A stretch of 64,000 nt of DNA, taken from assembly GCA_963837325.1 (NCBI GenBank), contig CAWIMV010000001.1, positions 1,860,001 to 1,924,000 on the forward strand, read 5' to 3'. Below the pieces are notes generated by a model. It was not told the origin of the DNA, made no database searches, and saw nothing but the letters and a program-made list of their open reading frames with translations. The stretch comes from CAVQKZ01 sp963837325. GTDB taxonomy: Bacteria; Actinomycetota; Actinomycetes; Mycobacteriales; Jatrophihabitantaceae. The stretch's first letter is position 1. Each line of letters begins with the position of its first letter. Shown one piece after another: positions 28,724 through 37,169 of this stretch. The translations under genes and the position numbers were made by a program.

Positions 28724-31700
28724 CTAGGCGTCGCGCAACCGCTGGCTGATGACCTGGGTCACGCCGTCGCCGCGCATGGTCACGCCGTACAGCGCGTCCG
28801 CGATCTCCATCGTCCGCTTCTGGTGGGTGATCAGGATGATCTGGCTGCTTGCCCGCAATTCCGCGATGAGCGCGATGAGCCGACCCAGATTGACGTCGTC
28901 CAGAGCGGCCTCGACCTCGTCGAGGATGTAGAACGGGCTGGGCCGGGCCCGGAAGATCGCGACTAGGAGCGCGACTGCCGTCAGTGATCGCTCCCCGCCG
29001 GACAGCAGGGAGAGCCGTTTCACTTTCTTGCCCGGCGGGCGGGCCTCGACGTCGATTCCGGTGAGCAGCATGTCCTCGGGGTCGGTCAGCACAAGCCGTC
29101 CCTCGCCGCCGGGGAACAGCGTGGCGAAAACCAGCTCGAACTCGCGGGCGACGTCGTGGTAAGCGCTGGTGAACACCTCGAGGATTCGTTCGTCGACCTC
29201 GCGCACCACGGTGAGCAGGTCCCGGCGGGTGGCCTTGAGGTCTTCGAGTTGGGTCGACAAGAACTGGTGGCGCTCTTCCAGCGCGGCGAACTCCTCGAGC
29301 GCCAACGGGTTCACCCGACCCAGCAGGGCGAGGTCGCGTTCGGCGCGGGCCGCCCGCTTCTCCTGCGTCGGCCGGTGGAACGGCCCGGGTTGGGGCGCGA
29401 CGACCTGCTCCCCGCGCTCGCGGGCCTGCTCGTACTCGGCGGTCTCGATGGCACTCGGCGGCGTGGGCTGATCCGGGCCGTATTCGGCGAGCAGCGCATC
29501 GACTTCGACGCCGTACTCCTCTACCGCCCGCCCTTCGAGCTGTTCGATGCGCAGTCGTTGCTCGGCACGCATGATCTCGTCGCGATGGACCTCGTCGGTG
29601 AGCCGGGCCAGGTCCTCGACCAGCTCGCGGGTCCGCGCCCGCAGGTTCAGCAACTCGCCCTCGCGGACGACGCGGGCCTGCTGAGCCGCGTCGCGCTCGG
29701 CGATCGAGGCGGCGACGGACTCGGCGATGCGCCCGAGCGCGTGGGTCGCGGTGTCGCGGACCGCGGCTGCGACGAGTGCTCCCCGGGCCCGGGCCGCTCG
29801 CAGCTCGAGCTGACGTTGCCGCGCGGCGCGTTCGACCTCGGCGGCCCGGATCAACTGATCGGCCCGGCCGGAGACGGCGCGTACCCGCTCTTCGCCAGTA
29901 CGCACGGCCAGGCGCGCTTCCATCTCGGCCTGCCGGGCCCGGGCGACCTCGGCCTGGAGCGAGTCCCGCTCGTCGGCAACCGGCTCCTCCGGCTCGCCGG
30001 CCTGGCTCTCGGCCAGGTGCAGCCGCTCCTCGAGGTCGGACAGGCCGGCCAGGTCGCGATCGCGCGCCTCCTCGGCGGCGGCCCGGGCCGCGTCCAGCCG
30101 GGCCGCCTCCGCGCTCGCCGACCGGGCGGCCTGGCCCAGCTGCGCGAGTTGCTCCGCAACCGCCGACAGCCTGGCGTCGGACTCGTGCAGTGCGAGCAGC
30201 GCGGCATCGACGTCGCCCTTGAGCGCGGCCGCGCGGGCGCGGGACTCGGTCAGCTGCGCGTGCAGGCGTTCGTGGCGCGCGGCCGCCTCGTCGGCCTTCA
30301 GTTGGGCCTCGTCCACGGCGGCCCGGATCTCGATGGCGCTCGGTGCGGACGACGACCCACCGGCCGACCACCGCGCGCCGAGGACGTCACCGTCGCGGGT
30401 GACGGCCCGCACATCGGGATGATCGGCGACCAAGCTGTGCGCGCCGGCGAGGTCGGCTACGACGGCGACTCGATCGAGCGCAGCCTCGAGGCTGGCGCGG
30501 ATTTCGACCGGGGTCCGCACGAGGTCGACGGCCCAGGCCGCCCCGGGCGGCAGCGCCGGCCAGCCCGACCGGTCCAACGGCGACACGGCACAGCCGACCA
30601 GCAGCCCGGCCCGTCCGCCGTCCTCGTGCTTGAGCACCTCGAGGGCGCGCACCGCATCGGTGGCCGACGCGACGGCGACGGCATCGGCGACCGCGCCGAG
30701 CGCGGCGGCCAGGGCGGCCTCGTGGCCGGGTTCCACAGTCAGCAGCGCCGCAACCGAGCCGAGCACGCCGGGCAGGCGCGAGCCTGCGGCCAGCAGCGCA
30801 CCGGCACCGTCCTTGCGCGTCAGGCCCATTGCCAGGGCGTCGGCCCGTGCGGTCCACGTGGCCCGTTCGCGCTCGGCTTCCCGCTCGCCGGCGGTCAGTT
30901 CGCGCACCCGGGCCTCGATCGACTCGTAGGCCGCGACCGCCGCTTCGTGTCGCTCGTCCAGGCTCAGTTCGCCCTCGTCGAGGATGCCCACCTCGGCTTG
31001 CACGCGCGCGAGTTCGGTGTCGGCGGCGTCGGCTCGCGTGCGCGCGTCGGCCGCGGCGGCCGACAGTCGCGCGATCTCGTCACCGCCCGCGGTGGCACGG
31101 GTGCGCAGGGCGTTCACCTGGCCGACCAACTTCGCCAGCCCTTCCCGACGGTCGGCCACGGCCCGGGCAGCGGCGACGAGGGCCCGTTCGGCTTCGGCCA
31201 GACGGCGTTCCAGGTCCTGCCGGGCGCCCACGATCTCGGTGAGTGCGGCGTGCGACTCCGCCAGCGCGGCCTGCAGTTGGGCTTCCTCGGCCCGGACCTC
31301 GACCGCTTCAGCCTCCATCGCCTCCGGGTCGCGGCCGGGGCGGGCCTCCTCGGGCTCGGCCGCCAGGTGCCGGGCTCGTTCGGCCGCGAGCGATGCGGTG
31401 CCCCGGAAGCGTTCCTCCAAAGCCGAGAGCCGGTACCAGGTTTCCTGCGTACGAGCGACGAGTGGGGCGTCGGCGGCAACCGCCTGCTCCAGTTCGGTCT
31501 CGCGGGCCCTCGCCTGCTCGACCGCGGCCTCGACTTCGGCCCGCCGACTGCGGATCGCCTCTTCGTCGGCGACCTCGCGGTCGAGTTCGGCCCGCAGCGT
31601 GACCATGTCGTCGGCCATCAGCCGCAAGCGGGAGTCACGCAGTTCGGCCTGGACGCCGGCGGCGCGGCGCGCGATCTCGGCCTGTTTGCCGAGCGGCTTG

Positions 31701-32305
31701 AGCTGCCGGCGCAGCTCACCGGTCAGGTCGGTGATGCGGGTCAGATTGGCCTGCATCGCCTCGAGCTTGCGCAGCGCCTTTTCCTTGCGCTTGCGATGCT
31801 TGAGGACCCCTGCGGCTTCCTCGATGAAGCCCCGCCGGTCTTCCGGGCGGGCCTGCAGCACGGAGTCGAGCTGGCCCTGACCGACGATGACGTGCATCTC
31901 GCGCCCGATACCGGAATCGGACAGCAGCTCCTGGATGTCGAGTAGGCGGGCGCCCTCGCCGTTGATCTCGTACTCGCTGATGCCTTCGCGGAACATCCGC
32001 CGCGTGATCGACACCTCGCTGAAGTCGATCGGCAGGGCATTGTCGGAATTGTCGATCGTCAGCGTCACCTCGGCGCGCCCGAGCGGCGGGCGACCGGCCG
32101 TGCCGGCGAAAATGACGTCTTCCATCTTTCCGCCACGCAGCGCCTTCGCGCCCTGCTCGCCCAGTACCCAGGCGATGGCGTCGACGACGTTGCTCTTGCC
32201 GGACCCGTTCGGGCCGACGACAGCAGTGATGCCCGGCTCGAAACGCAGGGTCGTGGCGGACGCGAAGGACTTGAAGCCCCGCAGCGTCAGCGACTTGAGG
32301 TGCAC
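28724..32305 (-). CDS. smc: Chromosome segregation ATPase SMC
   Basis: 1193 aa, full family length. The N-terminal head has Walker A GPNGSGKSN, the C-terminal head has the signature LSGGERSL and Walker B YILDEVEAALDD. Two long Ala/Glu/Arg-rich coiled coils flank a hinge at about residues 500-660 (region with DGAGALLAAGSRLPGVLGSV split). It loads at the origin with ScpA/ScpB to align chromosome arms; scpAB are not in the window. The GTG at 32305 follows GGGAG. Dense coiled-coil coding creates very long antisense open frames that are not genes. Confidence 0.97.
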   Translation of the reverse strand: MHLKSLTLRGFKSFASATTLRFEPGITAVVGPNGSGKSNVVDAIAWVLGEQGAKALRGGKMEDVIFAGTAGRPPLGRAEVTLTIDNSDNALPIDFSEVSITRRMFREGISEYEINGEGARLLDIQELLSDSGIGREMHVIVGQGQLDSVLQARPEDRRGFIEEAAGVLKHRKRKEKALRKLEAMQANLTRITDLTGELRRQLKPLGKQAEIARRAAGVQAELRDSRLRLMADDMVTLRAELDREVADEEAIRSRRAEVEAAVEQARARETELEQAVAADAPLVARTQETWYRLSALEERFRGTASLAAERARHLAAEPEEARPGRDPEAMEAEAVEVRAEEAQLQAALAESHAALTEIVGARQDLERRLAEAERALVAAARAVADRREGLAKLVGQVNALRTRATAGGDEIARLSAAAADARTRADAADTELARVQAEVGILDEGELSLDERHEAAVAAYESIEARVRELTAGEREAERERATWTARADALAMGLTRKDGAGALLAAGSRLPGVLGSVAALLTVEPGHEAALAAALGAVADAVAVASATDAVRALEVLKHEDGGRAGLLVGCAVSPLDRSGWPALPPGAAWAVDLVRTPVEIRASLEAALDRVAVVADLAGAHSLVADHPDVRAVTRDGDVLGARWSAGGSSSAPSAIEIRAAVDEAQLKADEAAARHERLHAQLTESRARAAALKGDVDAALLALHESDARLSAVAEQLAQLGQAARSASAEAARLDAARAAAEEARDRDLAGLSDLEERLHLAESQAGEPEEPVADERDSLQAEVARARQAEMEARLAVRTGEERVRAVSGRADQLIRAAEVERAARQRQLELRAARARGALVAAAVRDTATHALGRIAESVAASIAERDAAQQARVVREGELLNLRARTRELVEDLARLTDEVHRDEIMRAEQRLRIEQLEGRAVEEYGVEVDALLAEYGPDQPTPPSAIETAEYEQARERGEQVVAPQPGPFHRPTQEKRAARAERDLALLGRVNPLALEEFAALEERHQFLSTQLEDLKATRRDLLTVVREVDERILEVFTSAYHDVAREFELVFATLFPGGEGRLVLTDPEDMLLTGIDVEARPPGKKVKRLSLLSGGERSLTAVALLVAIFRARPSPFYILDEVEAALDDVNLGRLIALIAELRASSQIILITHQKRTMEIADALYGVTMRGDGVTQVISQRLRDA

Positions 32306-32369
32306 AGATCTCCCGGATCAGGTCTTCGCCACCGCAGCGGCGCGAGGATCGTCCCGAGGAACCTACAGC

Positions 32370-32558
32370 TCAAGCCAGGGCCGGTGCGGCAACCTCGGAG
32401 ATCCGATGCAACTCGATGTCGAGCGCGGCCTGGTTGTGATCACGCAGTTCGGCGATCTCAGTCTCGAGCTCGGCGATGCGGCGTCGTAGCCGCGCAACCT
32501 CCAAAGCCAGAGTCTGCTCGTTGCTGTTGCCTACGTAGCCCAATAAGGCGCGTGCCAT
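32370..32558 (-). CDS. Small coiled-coil protein of unknown function
   Basis: 62 aa: a short N-terminal motif MARALLGYVGNSNEQ, then a strongly charged coiled coil (LALEVARLRRRIAELETEIAELRDHN) and a short Ala-rich tail. No enzyme features. I recall similar small MARALLG.. proteins in other actinomycetes but cannot name a function. The ATG at 32558 is preceded by GAAGGG about 9 nt away. The frame continues open to an ATG at 32711, and a promoter lies beyond that, so a 113 aa form with a Cys/Ser-rich N-terminus is possible. It sits between smc and mutM. Confidence 0.65.
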   Translation of the reverse strand: MARALLGYVGNSNEQTLALEVARLRRRIAELETEIAELRDHNQAALDIELHRISEVAAPALA

Positions 32559-32860
32559 GTAGCGACCCTTCACTACCCGATGTCCGACGGCGCCGCGGCG
32601 AGTCTTGGCGTGACTCCCGCAACCGCAGGACGAGTTGCTGTTGTGGACGCGGCGGGAGGGGCGCAGTCCCAGCGACTGCCACAGCCCGAGTTGACGGACT
32701 GAGGGCTTCATCGCCGGCGCAGCTGGCTCCCGTCAGGTCAACCAATGGTCGCACCGGGGTAATGAACGGTCAACAATCGGGTCACGGGATCGAAACACCG
32801 GATGTCCGGAATCCACCGGATGCCGGCCCGCTGCGTCGAGAGCGTGCCACGGCCAGGGCC
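32559..32860. other. 302-bp stretch without an assigned gene between the coiled-coil gene and mutM
   Basis: Bases 32559-32711 are an in-frame upstream extension of the small coiled-coil gene and could be its N-terminus or leader. Bases 32745-32773 hold a promoter-like pair on the minus strand. Bases 32796-32830 contain two direct copies of CACCGGATG and small CCGG-bounded dyads just after the mutM stop, possibly a weak terminator. I saw no RNA gene. Confidence 0.4.
32745..32773 (-). promoter_or_regulatory. Promoter candidate for the small coiled-coil gene
   Basis: On the minus strand TTGACC (32773-32768) and GACCAT (32750-32745) are spaced 17 bp apart. Transcription would begin near 32738, 27 nt before the upstream ATG at 32711 and 180 nt before the ATG at 32558. 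Confidence 0.4.
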
Positions 32861-33775
32861 TCAAATTACGTGTGACACGTTCCTGGGTCGGTCCGCCGCG
32901 TGCGTCCGGGGCGGCCGCTGGCAGCGCGGGCAGAAGAAGCTCGAGCGGTTCATGAACGCCGCCCTGCGGACGGAAGTTCCGCAGCGTGGGCACGGCTGCC
33001 CCCCGCGCCCGTAGACGGCGAGTGAGCGGTCGAAATAGCCGCTTTGACCGTTGACATTCACGTAGAGCGCATCGAACGACGTCCCACCCGCCACCAGGGC
33101 CTGGCCGAGAACCGCACGGACGTCCGACAGCAGCCGGATCGCGTCGGGCCGGCTCAGCAGTCGGCCCAACCGCTGTCCGTGCAGGCGAGCCCGCCACAGT
33201 GCCTCGTCGGCGTAGATGTTGCCAACGCCGGAGACGAGCGTCTGATCGAGCAGAGCGCGCTTGACCGCCGAGTCGCGCCGCCGTAGCCGGGTCAGGAACA
33301 GGTCGTCGTCGAAGGCCGGGTCGAGCGGGTCTCGGGCGATGTGGGCAACCGCTGCGGGCACGGTGTCGCCTGCGGTCGTGGGCACCAACCGGTCGAGCAT
33401 GAGGCCACCGAACGTCCGCTGGTCGACGAAGCGCAACTCGCGCCCGCCGTCGGTAAATGTGACCCGCACGTGCAGGTGCCGTTCGTCGGGCGTGTCCGGC
33501 GGCTGCACGAGCAGCTGCCCGCTCATCCCGAGGTGGGCGATCAGGCATTCGTCATGGTCACCACCCGGCTGCTCGAGCGGGAGCCACAGGTACTTGCCCC
33601 GGCGCGCGGCGGCGGCGATGCGCGCCCCGGCCAGTCGGGCGGCGAGGTCGGCGCCACCGGGCAGGTGGCGGCGCACCGCGCGTGGGTGCCGCACCTCGAC
33701 CGTGGCGATGGTGCGGCCGACGACCCAGCGCTGCAGGCCGTCGCGGACGGTCTCGACTTCGGGTAGTTCGGGCAC
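32861..33775 (-). CDS. mutM: Formamidopyrimidine-DNA glycosylase MutM
   Basis: 304 aa, bifunctional base-excision repair enzyme removing 8-oxoguanine and nicking the abasic site. The N-terminal MPELPEVETVRDGL supplies the catalytic Pro and Glu after Met removal; SGVGNIYADEALW forms the helix-two-turn-helix; the C-terminal zinc finger is CPRCG...FFCPRCQ. A 16-residue tail follows the finger, a little longer than usual. It is 9 bp downstream of rnc in the same operon as in mycobacteria. Confidence 0.97.
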   Translation of the reverse strand: MPELPEVETVRDGLQRWVVGRTIATVEVRHPRAVRRHLPGGADLAARLAGARIAAAARRGKYLWLPLEQPGGDHDECLIAHLGMSGQLLVQPPDTPDERHLHVRVTFTDGGRELRFVDQRTFGGLMLDRLVPTTAGDTVPAAVAHIARDPLDPAFDDDLFLTRLRRRDSAVKRALLDQTLVSGVGNIYADEALWRARLHGQRLGRLLSRPDAIRLLSDVRAVLGQALVAGGTSFDALYVNVNGQSGYFDRSLAVYGRGGQPCPRCGTSVRRAAFMNRSSFFCPRCQRPPRTHAADRPRNVSHVI

Positions 33776-33784
33776 CGGGCTGGG

Positions 33785-34516
33785 TCAGGAGGCTTCGGCG
33801 TCGTGCGCAGTGATCGCCCGCCACGCTGTCTCGGCCGCGACCTGCTCGGCTTCCTTCTTGCTCCGGCCGGTGCAGGCCGCGAAGGTCTGGCCGGCAATGA
33901 TCGCCCGAGCGGTGAACATCTTGGCGTGGTCAGGGCCCTCGGAGCTCATCAGGTATTCCGGCACGCCGAGACCGCGCTCGGCGGTGAGCTCCTGCAGGCT
34001 CGTCTTCCAGTCCAGGCCGGCGCCGATCGTCGCGGCGTCGTGCATGAGGTCGTCGAACAAGGCATGCACCACTCGCGCCGCGGTCTCGAGCCCGTGTTCG
34101 AGATAGATCGCACCGAGCACCGATTCGACCGTGTCGGCCAGGATGCTGGACTTGTCGCGCCCACCCGTGGCTTCCTCGCCGCGGCCCAGCCGGACATAGG
34201 CGCCCAGCCCATGAGGACCGATGCCCCGCGCGACGTCGGCGAGCGCCCGCATGTTGACGACGGAGGCGCGCAGCTTGGCCAGCTTGCCCTCGGTGAGGTC
34301 CGGGTGGGTTCGGTACAGGGTGTCGGTGACGACGATGCCCAGCACGGCGTCGCCCAGGAATTCCAGCCGTTCGTTGTGCGGCAGACCGCCGTGCTCGTAG
34401 GCATAGGACCGATGCGTCAGGGCGCGCTCGAGCAGCTCGGCGTCGAGTGTGACACCGAGCGCCTCGGCCAGGTCGTTCTGATCGGCCGGTTCACTCGTGC
34501 CGGCGATACGGGCCAT
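33785..34516 (-). CDS. rnc: Ribonuclease III
   Basis: 243 aa double-strand-specific endoribonuclease processing rRNA precursors. The catalytic signature NERLEFLGDAVLG is complete and the second acidic motif is in DKSSILADTVESVLGAIY. The C-terminal dsRNA-binding domain shows DWKTSLQELTAERG...SKKEAEQVAAETAW. The start at 34516 is 6 bp after the rpmF stop, so rpmF and rnc are co-transcribed. Confidence 0.97.
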   Translation of the reverse strand: MARIAGTSEPADQNDLAEALGVTLDAELLERALTHRSYAYEHGGLPHNERLEFLGDAVLGIVVTDTLYRTHPDLTEGKLAKLRASVVNMRALADVARGIGPHGLGAYVRLGRGEEATGGRDKSSILADTVESVLGAIYLEHGLETAARVVHALFDDLMHDAATIGAGLDWKTSLQELTAERGLGVPEYLMSSEGPDHAKMFTARAIIAGQTFAACTGRSKKEAEQVAAETAWRAITAHDAEAS

Positions 34517-34522
34517 GGCGGG

Positions 34523-34702
34523 TCAGACCGCCAAGACCTGCTTGCCGTCGTACTGGCCACAGTTCGTGCACGCGGTGTGCGGCAACTTCATCTCGCCACA
34601 GGCCCGGTTCGGGCAAGGGACCAGCGTCGGTGCCGTCGTCTTCCACTGCGAGCGGCGAGCCCTGGTGTTGCTGCGCGACATCTTCCGCTTCGGGACGGCC
34701 AC
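34523..34702 (-). CDS. rpmF: 50S ribosomal protein L32
   Basis: 59 aa. The N-terminus VAVPKRKMSRSNTRARRSQW is the L32 signature. Two Cys pairs (CPNRAC and CTNC) probably bind zinc; the first has four residues between Cys instead of two, a spacing I recall in some actinomycete L32 proteins. GTG start at 34702 after a GGAGTC site. It sits between DUF177 and rnc, the widespread yceD-rpmF arrangement. Confidence 0.96.
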   Translation of the reverse strand: MAVPKRKMSRSNTRARRSQWKTTAPTLVPCPNRACGEMKLPHTACTNCGQYDGKQVLAV

Positions 34703-34714
34703 GGTGACTCCTGA

Positions 34715-35338
34715 CTAATCGAGCTGACGAGGTGCGTCAGCTGGCGTTTCCGGGTCACCCTGCGCGGCGTCGGTGAACGCTGCGAGCGCGGCCCAGCGAG
34801 GGTCGAGCACTTCGTGCGCGTGATCGGGCGGAAGGTCGTCGAGCCGCTGCCCGCAGGTGGGGCACAGCCCGGCGCAGTCCGGCCGACACAGCGGCGTGAA
34901 GGGCAGGCCCAACACGATCGCGTCACGCATCACCGGTTCGGCGTCGAGGTAGTCGCCGTCGAGACGGTGGACCTCGTCCTGCTCGGTGGTCTCGTCGGTT
35001 GTGCTGTCCGGGTAAGCGAACAGCTCGCGAAAGTCGACCACGAGCTCATCGGAGACCGGTTCGAGGCACCGCCCGCAGTCGCCGGTGAGCGGGCCGGTGG
35101 CGCTGCCCGTGAGCAACACACCCTCGGTCACCGACTCGAGCCGGAGGTCGACGTCGAGCGGGGCACCTTCCGGCACCCTGATGATGTCCAGGCCCAACCC
35201 CGCAGGCGCGGGAAGACTACGCCGATAAGTCCGCATCGCGCCGGGTCGGCGGCCCACTTCCCGAACGTCGATGACGAACGGACTGCGCGGGTCAGCACGG
35301 CGCGTAGCGTGCTGTTTCGGTGTCGTTTTCTCAGGCAT
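34715..35338 (-). CDS. DUF177 (YceD-family) protein
   Basis: 207 aa. The family-typical start (FVIDVREVGRRPGAM), the central GDCGRCLEPV motif and the Cys-containing C-terminal LCRPDCAGLCPTCG are visible; four Cys in the last motif suggest a metal site. YceD proteins are linked by gene order to L32 and by reports in other organisms to 23S rRNA processing or accumulation. It lies 12 bp upstream of rpmF, in an operon with sepIVA and rnc. Exact role here is inferred. Confidence 0.9.
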   Translation of the reverse strand: MPEKTTPKQHATRRADPRSPFVIDVREVGRRPGAMRTYRRSLPAPAGLGLDIIRVPEGAPLDVDLRLESVTEGVLLTGSATGPLTGDCGRCLEPVSDELVVDFRELFAYPDSTTDETTEQDEVHRLDGDYLDAEPVMRDAIVLGLPFTPLCRPDCAGLCPTCGQRLDDLPPDHAHEVLDPRWAALAAFTDAAQGDPETPADAPRQLD

Positions 35339-35394
35339 ACGAAGACGGCCCTGTGTTTGGTTGAGGCCGAGGTCAGCTTAGCCGAGGCGGACGG

Positions 35395-36081
35395 CTACTT
35401 CGAATTCGGCGGCACGGCGACGTCGTCGGCCGATTCGGCGGCCTCGCTTCCGGACCGGCGGTGCGCAAGTGCGGCGCGGCCCTGTTCGGCGGTACCGGCC
35501 GCGCGCTGGAGCGTCGCCGCAAGCTCCGCGAGGGTGGATTCGGCGTACTCCTCGGCGTCGCCGGTCAGCTTGGCGGCATAGCTTTCGGCCGCCTGGCGGG
35601 TGGTCTGCGCGTACTGCTCGGCCTCGGCCCGGATATCGGCGTCGAATCGGTTGGCCTCGGCCCGCAGCGACTCGGCCGCCTGGGTCGCGGCCTGATACAC
35701 CCCGGTGGCCGAGACGAGGTGTCCGTGCTCCGCGCGGCCGGCTTCGACGATCTCGTGCGCGCGGACCTCGGCGTCGCGCACCAATTGCTCGGCCCGCCCG
35801 TGGGCATCGGCAACGGCCGTCTCCGCCGCGGCGGCCGCTTCATCGCGCAAATGCTCAGCGGCCCGTTCGGCATCGTGGAGCATGGCGTCGCGGTTCGCGA
35901 TCAGCCTGCGGGCCTCGTCCATCTCCGGTGGCATCGTCTCGCGTAATTCGTCCAGCAGGTCGAGCACGCGCTCGCGCGGGAGAACGCATGAGGAGGACAT
36001 CGGCAGCGTGCGGGCGGTTTCGACCAGTTCGACGAGTTCGCTGAGCAGCTCGTCGGCCCGCCGAAGGGTCTGGTCGGTCAT
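35395..36081 (-). CDS. sepIVA: DivIVA-like coiled-coil septation protein SepIVA
   Basis: 228 aa, nearly all coiled coil, rich in Ala/Glu/Arg. The N-terminal LRRADELLSELVELVETARTLPMSSSCVLPRERVLDLLDELR (split here over residues 6-47) matches the mycobacterial SepIVA type rather than Wag31. SepIVA is a cytoplasmic DivIVA-domain protein needed for septation and envelope regulation in mycobacteria. The position between DUF177 and coaD, close to rnc and smc, supports the call. The C-terminal tail is acidic and disordered. Confidence 0.82.
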   Translation of the reverse strand: MTDQTLRRADELLSELVELVETARTLPMSSSCVLPRERVLDLLDELRETMPPEMDEARRLIANRDAMLHDAERAAEHLRDEAAAAAETAVADAHGRAEQLVRDAEVRAHEIVEAGRAEHGHLVSATGVYQAATQAAESLRAEANRFDADIRAEAEQYAQTTRQAAESYAAKLTGDAEEYAESTLAELAATLQRAAGTAEQGRAALAHRRSGSEAAESADDVAVPPNSK

Positions 36082-36090
36082 CGGGTCCCC

Positions 36091-36614
<524 letters not shown>

Positions 36615-36618
<4 letters not shown>

Positions 36619-37169
36619 TGTCGGCGACCGTACCAAAGCACGCCCTCGCCGTAGCGCTTCTGCTTGATCGCTTCGATGGCCTCGGGCCACTGCGGTTGCG
36701 GCCCGCGGGCCGAGCGTTCCACGACCACCACGGCTCCATCGGCGAGCCAGCGCGGTGTGGCCAGTGTGGTCAGCAACACACCCAATTGTGGCTCGCCGAA
36801 CGCGTAAGGCGGATCGACGAAGACGAAGTCGAACGGCTCGTCCACTCCTGCTCCGACGAGATAGCCCGCGGCGGCATGACGATGGATCTCGGCTCCGGGC
36901 AGGCCAAGCGCATCGGCGTTGTGCCGGAGAATCTCGCAGGCGGTCCGGTCCGACTCGACGAAACGCGCCATGACGGCGCCCCGCGACAGTGCCTCGAGGC
37001 CCACCGCCCCGGTGCCGGCGAAAAGGTCCAGAACCCGCGCGCCTTCGATATCGAGCAGGCCGGCGAGAGAACTGAACAGTGCTTCGCGGGCCCGATCGGA
37101 CGTGGGCCGCGTTCCGCGGGGCGGCACACCGAGGCGCCGACCCTTTGCCTTCCCCCCGACGATGCGCAT
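36615..37169 (-). CDS. rsmD: 16S rRNA (guanine966-N2)-methyltransferase RsmD
   Basis: 184 aa SAM-dependent methyltransferase. The N-terminal MRIVGGKAKGRRL and TRPTSDRAREALF, the SAM loop DLFAGTGAVGLEALSRGA, and the catalytic FVDPPYA (DPPY) are all present. It methylates G966 in the 30S subunit. Its ATG shares a base with the recG stop (TGATG), and its stop overlaps coaD: recG-rsmD-coaD are translationally coupled, as in many actinomycetes. Confidence 0.96.

Noticed and set aside
28131..30371. 746-codon minus-strand frame overlapping smc and the L,D-transpeptidase
   Set aside because: Arg/Gly/Pro-rich out-of-frame reading of two well-supported genes.
30829..31602. Apparent repetitive GC-rich array within smc
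   Set aside because: Periodicity comes from heptad coiled-coil coding, not from spacer-repeat structure; not a CRISPR or tandem repeat.
29156..31945. 929-codon open frame on the plus strand
   Set aside because: Antisense to the smc coiled-coil region. Its Gly/Leu/Arg-rich composition is what GC-rich coiled-coil codons give in this frame; no domain and no ribosome site.
32796..32830. Two CACCGGATG copies as an att-like direct repeat
   Set aside because: Only 9 bp, no integrase or tRNA nearby, and no foreign gene between them.
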